64,000 nucleotides of DNA from Castor canadensis. Taxonomy: Eukaryota > Chordata > Mammalia > Rodentia > Castoridae. Under the pieces are notes generated by a model. The model did not search any database. It saw only the letters and a list, made by a program, of their open reading frames with translations, and was not told the DNA's origin. Both the position numbers and the translations under genes were made by a program. The DNA is taken from contig NC_133392.1 of assembly GCF_047511655.1 (NCBI RefSeq), forward strand, positions 162,306,542 to 162,370,541. Reading direction: 5' to 3'. Below are positions 23,901 through 35,937 of the stretch, piece after piece. How positions within the stretch are numbered: position 1 is the first letter of the stretch; each line of letters starts with the position of its first letter.

Positions 23901-25080
23901 GACCCCGTGGGGTCCAAAAAAACATTTTTCAGGCCGTTCAGGAGGCACGCTTACCGTTAAAAAGTAGCCACAATTCAAGTGCTTAATTCACCTTTACCGA
24001 GGCTTTCTAGTTATGGCTGTGGCATTCATTGGCCAAAGGAAAACAGGGGGTGTCAGAATTTTCACTTGGAGTTAGTGGCATTTACAGCCAAGAAGCACAT
24101 TGCTGGGCTTACGGGTAAACAACTTAGAGGGTTCTGTGTAACTGGTAATGTTAGTTTGGTGGTTCTTGTGTATTTTTATGTTGCGATCTGATAGCACTAA
24201 TCTCAAGTAATATTTGGTGTTAAGCAGTTGCTTATGAGATCGATTATTAGCGAAGAAAATACGCTTCATGATTGATTAGCAAATAAATGTGGCATTAGTT
24301 TTGTGAAATTTCCAGTCTTCTCTAGGGACTGAATAATGTCTTTAGAGCAAATATTATTGATAAAAGTTTCTACATAGGTTCTGACTTCAAGCTATTGTTT
24401 GAGAAGAGGAGTCTTTATTTCACTATAAACCTAAAAATAAGGGTTTTAGTTTACATGCTAAGATGTAGTCTCTTCTGGATTCTTCCGGGAGGTACATATT
24501 GCAAAAAAGAAAGTGAACAAGCAGTTCCCTTTTTGCATTCTTACTGACACTGTGTACATGACCATGGATGGATCTGGTGCCACCAGTGTGGAGACAGGTC
24601 TGCCAGCCTCCAGACAGCAGAACTGGGTGGCAGCTTCTGGCTTGATTTAACATACGGCAGACCTTCCTGCCAATTAGAGTCGTCTAGAAATGGGGTGCAC
24701 TTGGGAGGACTGGGGACTGGTCTCCCAGGGTCCTGTAGGGAGAGGCTGGCCTGCAGTGTCCTGGCTATGCTTTATTTCACAGGCACCGCAAGTCTGTCTT
24801 ACAAGGTAAGTCTCTGGAAAGTCAGTCAACGTTTTCTGGTTGAACCTGTGCAGCTCTCTCAGCCTGCATGGTTGTTGCCCAGTGTCACACTCCTGGGCCT
24901 GCTGAGACCCTTTCAAGTGTGGTATTATACAGGAAATTGTTAGAACAGGCAACTTTAATTCCTAATTGATGCTGTCTTATATGAACACATCCACTGGACA
25001 AAAGCAACTCCTCCTGTGTAGTACCTGAGTTTACAACACGGCTATGTCTGTCTCGTTAGATGAATACTAAGCGCGGTGCC
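23900..25080 (+). other. GNB1: GNB1 intron 1, proximal unique part
   Basis: Composition falls sharply from CpG-rich to A/T-rich at about 23900, marking the edge of the island. No repeat or exon recognised. Confidence 0.5.
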
Positions 25081-25084
25081 CTTT

Positions 25085-25500
25085 AGTGACGCTACTGGGG
25101 TTTGAACTCAGGGCCTGGAGCTTGTTGGGCAGGGGCTCTACTACATGAGCCTTATACCAAAGATTTCTTTTTTTTTTTTTTTTTTTGATGGTATTGGGGT
25201 TTGAACTCATGCTTGCCTGGGCACACTGCCACTTGAGCTATATCCCCAGACCTTAGTGACACTTTACAAAGGGTTTTTTTTTTTTTTTTTTTTTTTTCCC
25301 TTTGGTCAGACTGGGTTTTTGAATTCGGGGGGCGGGGGGGGTTGTACTTACAAAATAGGCGCTCTGTCACTTGAACCACCATCAATCCATTTTGCTCTGG
25401 TTATTTTGGAGATAGAGGTCTCAGGAACTATTTGCTGGGGTCAAACTACTAATCCTCCCAATTTTAGCCTCCCAAGTAGCTAGGATTATAGATATGAGAC
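25085..25500 (-). repeat. Cluster of three antisense SINE pieces
   Basis: ID-type tail only (25085-25165, ggggtttgaactcagggcct); a second ID-type piece after T18 (25170-25260); then a longer composite copy after T19 (25275-25500) ending ctaggattatagatatgaga. The long T runs are their reverse-complemented A-tails. Confidence 0.8.
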
Positions 25501-26154
25501 GCCTTTTTTTTTTTTCTTTTTTTTTGAGTAGACCTCTTTTCACATCTTTTTCATACCTAGTGAGTTTCACTTAAAAGCTTGTGTCATTCAGATACATTTA
25601 TATTGGTCACTTGAGAAATGGATTGGCTTTATGAGGAGGTGATTAATCTCTCAAAGAAGGTGGTGTACTATCAGAAGTACCAAAGTTTCTTTATATTTTA
25701 CTTTTCTAAATTTTTTTATCTGTTATTACTGGTTTTATTGGAAAGTTACGGCTTTAAAAATAGCTTTGAGAAAGGGATGAAAAAAGTTCCAGGTGTCTCT
25801 AGACTTAACCTACCATCAGTTGGCTTTGTAGCTAATACTTTAATGAATAACATTGCTTTTATTTTAGAAGTGCAGTATTGGCATTTATTATAGTTTTTTC
25901 ATTGGATTGTTTTTCTCTGCTCAAGCGATTTGGCTCATGTCAGTCTCTAAATTGGATTAAATTCTTACTGTATGTGGACTTTGGCTTTAGCATTAGTGGA
26001 TTGGTAATAGATACTCTCAATTTTATTGTCTGGACTTGACCATATGGCATGTCATGTTATTTTGAAACCCCTACTTAGTGTAAGTCTCTTAAGACACTCA
26101 ACAAAAATTTTTAGAATGTTCTTAAGCCTGGATTAAATTCTGACTTCACTTTGG

Positions 26155-26265
26155 TTTTTGTTGTTGTTGTTTTGAGATGGGCCTTGCTGTTTTCACCTAG
26201 GCCAATCTTGAACTCCTGAAATCTTCTTGCCTCAGCTTCCTGAATGGTGGGACTACAGAACTGCA
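26155..26265 (-). repeat. B1 SINE
   Basis: Antisense B1 (gttttgagatgggccttgct, cctcagcttcctgaatggtg) preceded by a (GTT)n version of its tail. Confidence 0.75.
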
Positions 26266-26892
26266 TTTGTTGATAAGAGTGTTTGTAGAAATTATGAAGA
26301 AAAGTTCAGAAAAATGGTTGGTTTAGGGAACATGAAATGAGGGATAAAAGAACAAATTTAAATTGAAACAAATAATTTACAAAACTAAAATGTTTAACAG
26401 TGATGAGAAATAGTTCAAATGCATTGTGTGGGGTATGTAAATGCACATGTGTATATAAAGATCCGACATCACTTTAACTGTTCTGGAAAAGAAATGGGGG
26501 ACCATCCCTGTTTAAAAATGTAGACACTGTGGAGTTGGTCAGTGGATGAGTCGACTGGTAAACGCTCTTCCTTTTAACTTCCTGTTCTTGTGCAGTACTA
26601 CCTTTAAGAGCCATGGTGATCACTGGAAATTACTGCTGGTTTCCAGTGATAGAAAAGCTTTCTGTTTTATAGATCACAGTTGCTTTCTTTTTTAAAGCGT
26701 TAAGAAGAGTATTCCCTGGCTTGTCTTCTTAAATTAGAATTCTGAGGGAGCCATTTCTAAAAGCTTACTGACTGAAAAGACCACTGTTATCTAAGGTAAA
26801 TTCTTAGGATTATTCAGTTGAATTAATTTTGCTATTGATAAAAGGTTATTATGAGTTAGTAACTAGTTGCGCCAAGCTTAATTTTTTTATCA

Positions 26893-26980
26893 GGTTGGTG
26901 GCGTGACTGAATGGCAGAGCACCTGCCTAGCAAGCATGCGGCCCTGAGTTCAAACCCCAGTAACGTAAAAAATCAAAAAA
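26893..26980 (+). repeat. ID element
   Basis: Sense ID copy (ggcagagcacctgcctagca, ccctgagttcaaaccccagt) with an A-rich tail. Confidence 0.85.
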
Positions 26981-27627
26981 GCATTTTATCAGTGTATGTA
27001 TTAACTTCTTAGCCCATGAGAGTTAAGAGTTCTACATGTAACTAACTGCATGATTGTTTTCTAACTCAGTCCTGTGGCCATTGTGACTTCCAACTACATG
27101 TCTAAATGTTGTAGTTATGATAAAGCTTAAAAAAATTCTGGACACTTTCTAATTGATGAGTGTCAAAGCCTGAAGTAGGTTTCAAAAGTCTGTTCTAGGA
27201 ATTGGAACTATTTCCTAAATTCCAGGGAGTGTGGGGGGGAGAGAAATGCATTCGTTTTCCAAAAGAATTATCACTGAATTAGAATTGAGTTCTGTCACTT
27301 AACTCGCTATGTTGGAACTTCATTGTGTTATCTATCACAGCCTCCTGAGAAGGGTTGGTGTATTAATGGGTTGACCACGTGTAAAGCACTCAGAACAAGT
27401 GCACTGTGTAAGCATTACTAGCGGTTAGTTAGTGGCCTCGTTTTGTAAGTTTCTAACTATAATGCTCAGTCCTGTTATAAGAAGACAAGTTACTGGGTGA
27501 TCTGGGTTTTTCTTCCTCTTGATTCCATAGGAATATGTTAATTCAGGGTGTGGGATACACGTATCAGTTGTCTTTCTCCTGAATATCTTGAATCTTGTCT
27601 TCATTTTTTATTTTTGAAAGCCTTTTT

Positions 27628-28070
27628 TCCCCGTTTTGGTGGTACTGGGGCTTAATCTTGCTTTTGAGGCAGGCACTCTAGCACTTCAGCCACTCTGCCA
27701 GTCCATTTGAAAGCCTTTCTTTACGTTGATAGGACAGTCTTAAACCTGTACCTCATATTGAAAACTGTCCAAGTTTATGTTTTTGTTTTTGCTTTTTTTT
27801 TTTTGGTGGGGGAGGATATACTCAGGGCCTTGCACTTGTTAAGCAGGCACTCTACCACTTCAGTTATGCCCCCAACTCCCCTTTTAAAAAAAAAAAGAAT
27901 CTTTCTCCCCTTGTGAGTGATGATGCTGATTTTTGGATTTCACATGTTTACTCAGCATCTTCTTTGTTGTTGTTTTTATTTCTTGGGTTTTTTGGGTTTT
28001 TTTTTTTTGAACTCTGGACATCATACGTCCTAGGCAGGCGCTCTACCACCTAAGGTACTCAGCCAGCCCT
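27628..28070 (-). repeat. Three antisense ID-type copies
   Basis: Copies at about 27628-27705, 27790-27885 and 27990-28070. Each has a T-rich start, ggcaggcactctac-type sequence and an end near ccag(t/c)cc. They are separated by unique sequence, so they are independent insertions. Confidence 0.75.
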
Positions 28071-28329
28071 TTAGCATCTTCTTTGCTGGTTGCCAAAGAC
28101 AAAATTGTGGTAAGCCAGATATGGGCCAGAACCTTTTGGAGTTTATGGTTTAATAATGGGGAGCCTGACAGTTGGGACAGTGGAAGGCAGTGGTTCTCAA
28201 GGATACTTACCCTGTTGTAAACTTTGGTGAAGGCTTCTCTGAAAAAAGTTTAAGTTGAGACCTGAACGGGGTCTGTCTGGAAGCCAAGAGGGAACAGGGA
28301 GGAGGATTTGGTGTGAGTATTTTTCATGC

Positions 28330-28425
28330 AGCAACCACTGTTCCCCATCACTCCCTTTGTCTCCAGCACCCAGAATAGTGTCTGGCGAGTAATAGGCACT
28401 CAATTAATTATTTATTCAATGAACA
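28330..28425 (+). repeat. L2 3' end fragment
   Basis: Resembles the conserved L2 3' end: ccagcacccagaatagtgtc, then aggcactcaattaattattt, then a decayed ...ttcaatgaac. Confidence 0.6.
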
Positions 28426-28429
28426 AGAG

Positions 28430-29140
28430 ATAGCTCATCCAGGGACGGAAATTCCCCAGAGAGAAGTGGATGCAGAGAGATCAGAGCCTTGGTAAAAAAT
28501 GTGAACTTTCATTTGGAGGGCTCCAGTAGGCCTTTGAAGGGTTTTTAAGGAGATTGACTTCATGGAGACCAGAGAAGGGAGGAGTATACTGGTCAGGGTT
28601 TCAGCTGGCATGGAGAGGAAGGGTAAAAAGCTGGTGACTGAGAAGGAGCTTTGTGGTTGCATGGGAAAGGAGGATAAGGAAGGCCTAAGTCCAGGTTTCT
28701 TTTCTGGGTTCCTGTAGGGCAGAGAATGAGTTTGGCTTGCGCATGCTGGGTTGGAGGCCATTGCGTGCTCATGTTCTGCATCCAGGGTACATACAGAAAA
28801 CCTTGCACTTTCTCCTCCTCCTGGAAGACTCTTCTCCTAGGTGTGTTTGCACAGTTCACTCCCTCCATTCAGTCTTTGTTCTGTAAGCCCTGTTCACTGG
28901 CATTTCTCTGACCTCACTAACCACCATTTTATGATACTGACCTTCCCACTAGTTCTAAGCATGGGAAGAAAGGTACTTGGATTCACTGCAGCATCAGCAG
29001 GGTGCCCAGTAAAAATTTGTTGATTCAGTGTCTTTTTGTACATGAGGATGTGAGGCTCTGGAGGAGAGGTCTGAATGGAGGAGGCCTGTGGAAGTCATTA
29101 ACATTTAGTTGGTGATTGGAGTCCTGGAAGCAGTGATCAC
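28430..29140 (+). other. GNB1: GNB1 intron 1, unique stretch
   Basis: No repeat or exon recognised; a 108-codon open frame on the - strand has no family signature. Confidence 0.35.
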
Positions 29141-30039
29141 TTAGAGCAATGGTTCCCAGGGTGTGATCCATGGACTTTTGGAGGTTCTTGAAACCCTTTG
29201 ACGGGTCCATTGGATTGAAAATATGCATAAGACTTTTCTTTGTGTTGGCATTTGCACTGATGGTAGATAAAACTGCTAGCTCCTTACACAGCTCAAAACT
29301 GGCACCAAAGCACTGGTCACATTGCCACAGCACTTTACCATGAACCTGCAGTTCAAGAAAATCCCACCAATCTGACATCCTTGATGAAGCAACAGAAATT
29401 GATTCTATTATACCAAAACCCTGGAATGCCTGTCTCCACTATTCTGTGATAGAACAGAAGTAGGCATGACACACACAGGCAACTCTGCTGCCGTGTTGGA
29501 GAACAGTGGCTATTTAGATGTGGATACTGGCAGATATTTTCTCAAAAATGAACAAAGTGAACCAGATACCTAAAATAACCGCAATATTGTTGGCGATAAC
29601 AAAATAGGAGCTTTCAAACAAAATTCAGAATTTTGGAAAACTTGGTCCTGCTACCATGAGCTTGATAGGCAGATTCCCAGAATTTAGAATCTTTTCCTCC
29701 TCCACTGTTAGGGATAGAAGGTAGAGAAGTACTCTACCACTGAGCTACAACCCCCAGCCCTGAAGACCTTTTTTACGAGGTAAAAAGGTAAAACATTGCA
29801 TGCTAATGAAGTGTTTTTAGTATTATCTGATGAAACGTGTCAACATTCCAAAGATCTGCTTATCTCAGTGAACTTACATTTTCCAAATGGCCTGCACATG
29901 ATGCTACAAACTCACAGTTAGTAAAAGATCCCTTCACAGCATAAGAATAGAGTAAAATCAGTGAAGTTTGATTTAACGGTTTGATCAAGTATCACAGTTT
30001 CATATTCTACATTAGAACTACCTTTTAAGAAACTGCTGC

Positions 30040-30258
30040 TGCTGCCAGGCACTGGTGGCTCATGTCTGTAATCCTAGCTACTCAGGAGGCAGAGATCAGG
30101 AGGATTGCAGTTCGAGCCCAGCTCAGGCAAATAGTTTGCAGGACCCTATTTTGAAAATACTCAACACAAAAAAGGGCTGGCGGAGTGGGTTAATTGGTAG
30201 AGGGCCTGCTTAACAAGCAGGAAGCCTTGACTGAGTTCAAACCTCAGTACTGCCAAAA
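30040..30258 (+). repeat. Composite B1/ID SINE inside the hAT element
   Basis: Complete sense copy: gctgccaggcactggtggct ... gtaatcctagctactcagga ... aaaaaagggctggcggagtg ... ctgagttcaaacctcagtac, then A-rich tail. Confidence 0.92.
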
Positions 30259-30711
30259 AAAAAAAAAGAAAAGAAAAGAAAACTCCCCAAAATCTTACTG
30301 ATTTTTGAGTTGTAGTATAGTATCAAAGAAGAATATCCACATTTATTTGAAAAGGCTGTAAAGATACTTTTTTTTTCCCCAGCTACCTGTGCAAGGCTGA
30401 GATTTCCTATTAGACATCGACCAAAACCATATTGCAACTGAGTACAGAAACAGGATGAGAATTCATCTCTCTTCTGTTTACAAAGATGATAAAAAGATGA
30501 GTTAAAACCTAAAATACAGCTTCTCATCAAATTGTTTTTCTTAGAAAATAGTGATTACTTTTAATTAAAATTTTATTTTTGGTAACATGTAATGGGCTGG
30601 TTATTGCCAAGTGATTTAATAAACATTTAAAAAAGAAACCCTGGTATCATCAAAAAAAAAGCATAAAATTAAAAAAAGGGAAGGAGCTGACATCCTCTTA
30701 AAAAAGAAAAA

Positions 30712-30945
30712 TGCTGAGCACTGGTGGCTCACACCTGTAATCCTAGCTGCTCAGGAGGCAGAGATCCTTGGGTCTAGGATCTAGGATCAGAGCCAGCCCT
30801 GGGCAAATAGTTCGCCCGACCTTACCTTGAAAAAAAAAAAAAAATCCATCTTTTAAAAAAAGGGCTGGTGAAGTGGCAGTAGGAGCGCCTGCCTTACAAA
30901 TGTGAGGTCCTGAGTTCAAACCTCAGTGCCAAACAAAAAACAAAA
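30712..30945 (+). repeat. Composite B1/ID SINE inside the hAT element
   Basis: Complete sense copy with a small duplication (ggtctaggatctaggatc) in its head and an A16 linker; the ID tail ends ctgagttcaaacctcagtgc. Confidence 0.92.
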
Positions 30946-31069
30946 AACTTCCCAGTCTTTAAATTTACTAATATAGTAAATACCAGTAGATCTAACAAAA
31001 CCCCTGGGGTTCTCAGTTATTGAGAGTGTAAAGGGGGCCTGAGACCAAGTTATCTGAACCGCTCAGACA

Positions 31070-31885
31070 TGAAGTTAAGCTCAGAGCACATCAGAGACTA
31101 GAGGTCCTCAGCTGGAACCAAACACCCAATCCAGCCTTTATGTCCTGCCCCTGACCCACATGCAGCACTGCAGGACCACCTTTTCCAGGGGAGGAGGAAA
31201 ACCCAGAGATTCTACAGAGGTTGTAGGTTAAGAGGAGTGGAAGAAGTGGAGGGACAGCACTGAGGGTAACGGGCAGAGGAAGAGGAGCTCACAAAGCAGT
31301 GACCAGAAGTTGGAAGAGTACCACAGAAGGAATCCTTTGAGAGCACGGAGAATGGTCACAAGTGACACATCTGGAAATAGATGGAGCCTTCAGTGGCAGA
31401 GGAGACTCCTGAGGACTGATGAGTGAGAGTGGAGTGAGGAGTCTTTGAAAGAGGGGTTGTAGGGGCATGGTGAGGGAGGCCAGTCTCTGCTGATTTCTCA
31501 GGAAGGTGGCTGCAAATGGGAAGAGGTGGGATATCTTTAGTAAGATGCATGTCAACTCTGATCTGTGCCAGACAGGGGCTGGTTAAGGGGTAGTAATTGC
31601 TGCCCTGCCCTAGTGGAGAGGGTCCTTTATTACCATGAAAGGACTAGGCTGTGCTAGAAAGACTGTAGGCAGGCCACAGGGATTGCTGGTGTTCACACTT
31701 TAAAAAGAGTAGAGACATTTGAGCTAAGTCCTGGAAAACTAGTGCTAATTCCCATGTGGCATAGATATTACATAATGTGTGTTGGAGAGATACAGCACAT
31801 TTCCCTGTTGAAATAAATTTCTTTAGACCTAGTCCCTCTGCCTGACACTCCCTGGGCAGCAGATGAATTTGGTTTTTCCCTGGTC
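31070..31885 (+). other. GNB1: GNB1 intron 1, unique stretch
   Basis: No repeat or exon recognised between the hAT element and the MIR copy. Confidence 0.35.
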
Positions 31886-31889
31886 GTGA

Positions 31890-32110
31890 TAACAGTGCTA
31901 TTAATGCATGTTGGATGCTGTATGTACTGAGAACTGGGTGATCTTACTTTGAGATCCTTGCATGGCCATTGAGGCAGTCACTCTCAGTAGCCCCATTTTA
32001 GAGATGTGTAAAATTAGCCAGGTGTCAGTGCAATGCATCCCAGGTCTGAACTTGAGTGTTAGATCATTTGCTCTAGAGCCTATGCTCTTGGTTATGACCA
32101 TTGTAGACCT
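31890..32110 (+). repeat. MIR SINE
   Basis: Decayed mammal-wide MIR in sense orientation: ccccattttagagatgtgta in the core, then ggtctgaacttgagtgttag and agagcctatgctcttggtta at the 3' part. Confidence 0.7.
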
Positions 32111-32562
32111 TCTACCATGAGCTCTTCCGTACTCTTCTCATAAGACTCAATGCCTACATCTGCCACCTTCATGTTATATTGAAGGGAAGATTCTTTGACT
32201 TAGAAGTATATTTACCAACGATTTTATATGGAGTTCTTTAGGAGCTCCGTCTGTTCTACCTTTAAACATGACAGGTGTTATATAACTTAACCCCCAGTTG
32301 GTACTGGTGTCTTTTTTAGCTGCTGTTCTTATTTTTTTCTTTTAAAGTTAGGCATTCTATTTCCTTTACCTCATTTCTCCACCATCCAGCCTGTCCCCAT
32401 TCTTTGGGGAATGAATCTTGCTCTGTTCTTAACTTTAGCATTTTAGTAATAAATGTTTAATATGTTTATTGTAGAAAATTCAGAACATAACAAAGTTCAT
32501 AATCTCCTTATAAGGAAATAACTACAGAAGATTGTTACATTTTCTTTTTGTTGTTGTTGTTT

Positions 32563-32772
32563 GTTTATTTTTGGTGATACTGGTGTTTGAACTCAGGGCT
32601 TCATGCTTACTAGGCAGGCACTAGTGAGCCACTCCACCAGCCTTGTGTGTGTGTGTGTTTGTTGAGTATTTTTGAGATAGGGTCTCGTGAACTGTTTGCC
32701 CAGGTTGGCCTCAAACCTTGATCCTCTTGTTCTCTGCTAGGATCACAGTCGTGAGCTGCCAGTGTCTGGCTT
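32563..32772 (-). repeat. Composite B1/ID SINE
   Basis: Antisense copy from tttttggtgatactggtgtt to gtgagctgccagtgtctggc, with a (GT)6 stretch at the ID/B1 junction. Confidence 0.88.
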
Positions 32773-32999
32773 TGTTACATTTTCTTTTAGTCTTTACTAT
32801 TGGTTATACACGTGTGTTGAGATTAGGGATCACACTGTATATATAGATTTTTAAAATTCTGATTTTTCTACTTTGCTGTTACATGTTAAGTGTATTTCCC
32901 AATGTCACTCATGCCTGAAAACATGATTAGCAACTACGTAATTATGGGTTGTTTCTTTTCCCCATAATTCAGCCATGGCCATCTGTTGGATCTCCTGGT

Positions 33000-33110
33000 T
33001 CTGCCAGTTCTACCTCAGTTTTCTCATTTGATAGGCATTGTGAAGATTCAGTGAGAGGGTATAGATAAAATGCATAGCCTCATGCTTAGCAGGCATTGGG
33101 AACATCCACT
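33000..33110 (-). repeat. MIR fragment
   Basis: Antisense MIR-like core: tacctcagttttctcatttg, gtgaagattcagtgagaggg, catgcttagcaggcattgg. Confidence 0.5.
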
Positions 33111-33194
33111 TCCATGGCCACTGTGGATGGTGTTTCAGTCCTCTGCCTTCCTCCTCTCCTGAGATGCCTCCCCAAGCCCTGCTGGGTTCTTCAG

Positions 33195-33895
33195 TGTTAC
33201 AGTATTCCTTTCCTGCAGCTACAGTAACAAATGGTCACTCAAGGTGGCGTAAGTCAGATTTGTAGAACTGCTCTCAGCGTTCTGGAAGGTAGAAGCCTGA
33301 AGGTGCAGGCATGGGCATGCTGCTTCCCAAGGCTCCAGGCTCCTGATTTCTTTTCTTTCTTTTTTTTTAATGCCGTAGATTGAGCCCAGGACCTCAAGAC
33401 CTCAAGCATGCTTGGGACATGCTTTTTTTTTTTTGCGGTGCTGGACTTGAATTTAGGGCCTACATCTTGAGCCACACCAGCCCTTTTTATGTTGAGTTTT
33501 TTTCAAGATAGGGTCTCACCAACTGTGTGCCTGGGCTGACTTTGAATCACGATTCTCCTGAGTTATACTGCCTCCTGAGTAGCTAGGATAACACTGAGCT
33601 ACACCACCTGCTTTGTTCCTTACCTCTTTCTCAATTCTGATGATTGCCAGCAATTCTTGTTTAGTGACTTGTAGCTGCATCAGTCCAGTTTTCTGAGTCT
33701 TGTCTTCATCTGGCCGTCTCTCTGTGTATCTGCTCTTCTTAGAAGGACACTAGTCAGTGGGGTAAGGCCCATCCTAATCCAGTGTCACCTCATTTTAGTT
33801 TAATCACACTTGCAGAGATCTCTTTCCACATGAGGTTACATTTCAAGTTTGAGTTGGACTTGAGTTTTGGAGGGACAGTGTTCAACTCTACAGTT
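33195..33895. repeat. Old mammal-wide repeat with SINEs inside
   Basis: Left part tgcagctacagtaacaaatg ... gcgttctggaaggtagaagc and right part ttcttagaaggacactagtc ... cacctcattttagtttaatc match a common mammalian interspersed repeat that I recognise but cannot name with certainty. Antisense ID and composite SINE copies occupy about 33355-33615. Confidence 0.5.
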
Positions 33896-34017
33896 ACCTA
33901 GTGCTTCAGCCTCAACCCATGTCTCCTTGTATACCTACCTTACTATTTCTCACGTCTTCACCTTCACTTTAAGGCCAGCCTTGTAAATGGAAGTATTAGT
34001 TGTAGATTGAAGAAACT

Positions 34018-34150
34018 AAAAGAAGCCTGCCGCAGATGGTTCATGCCTATGGGTCCTAGCTGCTTGGGAGGCTTGAGATTGGGAGGACCAGGTTCAGTCC
34101 TGGTAAATAGTTTGTAAGACCCCATCTTAAATAACCAGAGCAAAATTGAT
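34018..34150 (+). repeat. B1-like head of a composite SINE
   Basis: Sense copy (gggtcctagctgcttgggag, gtaaatagtttgtaagaccc) lacking most of the ID tail. Confidence 0.65.
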
Positions 34151-34257
34151 TGGAAGTGTGGTTCAAGTGAGCAGGAGAGGTTTCATGCATAGGTGAGATG
34201 CAAATTGAAAACAAACTAATAAGACTTATGGAAAAGGCAAATGTCTTACAGGGATAT

Positions 34258-34355
34258 TTTTTTTTGGTGGGGGAGGGTTGGTATTTTGGGGTTTGAACTC
34301 AGGGCTTCACACTTGCTAGCAGGTGCTCTGCCACTTGAGCCCGAGCCTTAGCCTG
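34258..34355 (-). repeat. ID-type SINE copy
   Basis: Antisense: tggggtttgaactcagggct, cttgctagcaggtgctctgc, cacttgagcc. Confidence 0.8.
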
Positions 34356-34711
34356 ATTCTGGTGGGTCGTTTTTTTGTTGTTGTTTTTTCAAAGTTATGG
34401 AATAGAATTGGTCTTTTCAGGTAAGTATGGAGTTGGACAGAATGCCTTGTCACCTTCACAGGAGTTCGGGGATGGCACAATCACACAGGGTGGGGGAAGA
34501 ATCTTTGCCCGTTGATTTTCTGTTGTGCTCTCTGTCTGTGAGTAGGGCTGGTGTGAGGTAAGAGGACTCCCTGAGATGGCTGTTTTTCTGTTTTCAGTGC
34601 ACTGTCTCTGCCTTGTACTCCATGGACCATTGCCATCTTGAAGAACTCTTCTCTGAGCTTCTGCCACCACAGTGCAGGCTCCTACTTCTCCTTCTGCCTT
34701 TTTGTTGCTGT

Positions 34712-35030
34712 TGTTTTTTGTGATACTGGGGTTTGAACTCGGGGCCTACACCTTGAGCCACTCTACCAGCCCTTTTTTTGTTTATTTTATTTTTTTATTT
34801 TTATTTTATTCATATGTGCATACATTGTTTGGGTCATTTCTCCCCCCTTCCCCCCGCCCCCTCCCTTACCCCCCTCATCGCCAGCCCTTTTTTTGTGATA
34901 GGTTTTTTCAAGATAGGGTCTTGTGAACTATGTGCCTGGGCTGGCTTCAGACTGCAGTCCGTCTGATCTCTGCCTCCTGAGTAGCTGGGATTACAGGCAT
35001 GAGCCACTGGTGCCTGGGTCCTTCTGCCTT
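34712..35030 (-). repeat. Composite B1/ID SINE split by a short L1
   Basis: Antisense SINE starting ttttttgtgatactggggtt and ending gcatgagccactggtgcctg. Its middle is interrupted at 34782-34880 by an L1 tail, with the SINE sequence ccagccctttttttgt repeated on both sides. Confidence 0.88.
34782..34880 (-). mobile_element. 99-bp 5'-truncated L1 insertion
   Basis: The insert begins with a T-rich (A-tail on the - strand) stretch, tttattttatttttttattt, then attcatatgtgcatacattg and ggtcatttctcccccctt-like C-rich sequence. On the - strand this is a G-rich stretch, aaatgacccaaacaatgtat, and an A-tail: the 3' end of a rodent L1. It is bounded by an exact 16-bp target-site duplication (34766-34781 and 34881-34896). 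A related piece lies at 43868-43930. Confidence 0.8.
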
Positions 35031-35039
35031 TTTTTTTTT

Positions 35040-35935
35040 TTCTCACACCGTGTCTCCCCATTCACAATGCAGACCAGGTACAGGGCATGGGCTGAGGTGT
35101 ATAGGGGGCAGGTTTACTTTCCTTTTTCTTTCTATTTAGTCAGTGTCAGAACGTAGCCTGTGTAAGCACCAGGAGTCACCTTCTGCCTTTTGTTTATGCT
35201 CAGTTTCCATGCAAGACACTGCTTGCCTGTTCTGCATGTCCTCTGGAGTTTCTTGGCTTTGAGTCCAGTATGTCCTCTTTCATTGAGCTCTGTGAAGGTG
35301 ACAAGGAGTTCTGTCCAACTCCTGACCTCCACTCATCCATCCTCTGTCCAACTAATGTCTACAGTCTGTGTTCACTACTGGGTCATTCATCCTTTCAGTC
35401 TCACCTCCTTAGAGAAGACTTTTCCCTGTTGATCTGACCTCATCACTTGACCAGTTACTACCTTCATGGCACTTAGCCTAAATTGTGGGTCTCCCTGTCT
35501 TAATCTGCCCAACCCAGGCAGGTTGGAGGCTGGGGGCACACCAGTTAGGCTTTGGATGTGGTGGGTTCATTGTTCTTCAACCAGACTGACAGCATCCCTG
35601 AAGATTGTCTTTTAGTCTCCCTATACTACCTGCAATCCTGGGAGTTGGGGTTTTTAGGAGAATGTTCAGGTTAATCTGCAGAGTCAGAGTTGGGAACAGT
35701 GGTCTATGAGACCTAAATTTAAGAAGTTTTCCTGAAGACAGATAGGAGAGCTGTTGAAAAGGTTCCTGCTGCTGCCCCAGCAAGACATGGAAAGAGAGAA
35801 GCACTTTTGCAGGAAATGGAAGAGCAAGGAGAGTCTGTGTATAACACTGATGGGGAAGGCATTTAAAAAAAAAAAAAAAAACTGGCGTGTTCTCTTTCCT
35901 TAAATACGGGAACTGATAAATACACTTGACATACG
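35040..35935 (+). other. GNB1: GNB1 intron 1, unique stretch
   Basis: Mostly unique sequence; no exon or named repeat recognised, and open frames are short. An A17 run ends it at about 35864. Confidence 0.35.
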
Positions 35936-35937
35936 AG

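Larger units (their letters stand above)
29148..31066 (+). mobile_element. Ancient hAT-Charlie DNA transposon, nearly full span
   Basis: Begins at aatggttcccagggtgtgat and ends at aaagggggcctgagaccaag ... ctgaaccgc, matching both ends of a mammal-wide hAT-Charlie family as I remember it. Inside, decayed transposase matches on the + strand include ADIFSKMNEV (about 29530-29570), then NKIQNFGKLG, and the hAT C-terminal dimerisation region ATEYRNRMRIHLSSVYKDDK (about 30437-30495). It is riddled with changes and is interrupted by an antisense ID (29696-29762) and two composite SINEs (30040-30258, 30712-30945). Shared with other placental mammals, so older than the rodent radiation. Subfamily not assigned. 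Confidence 0.8.

Noticed and set aside
23102-23986. 294-codon open frame in the GNB1 CpG island
   Set aside because: Stop-poor GC-rich DNA keeps several frames open on both strands (e.g. 255 codons on the other strand); no domain, and it lies just after the inferred exon 1.
29025-29378. 117-codon frame on the - strand
   Set aside because: Lies antisense over the hAT-Charlie element whose transposase remnants are on the + strand.
32644-32660. Short (GT)n as an independent microsatellite
   Set aside because: It is part of a composite SINE junction and too short to list separately.
33195-33895. Naming this old repeat (and 37068-37560) as a specific family
   Set aside because: The sequence pattern is familiar, but I could not assign the family without a database comparison, so it is left unassigned.
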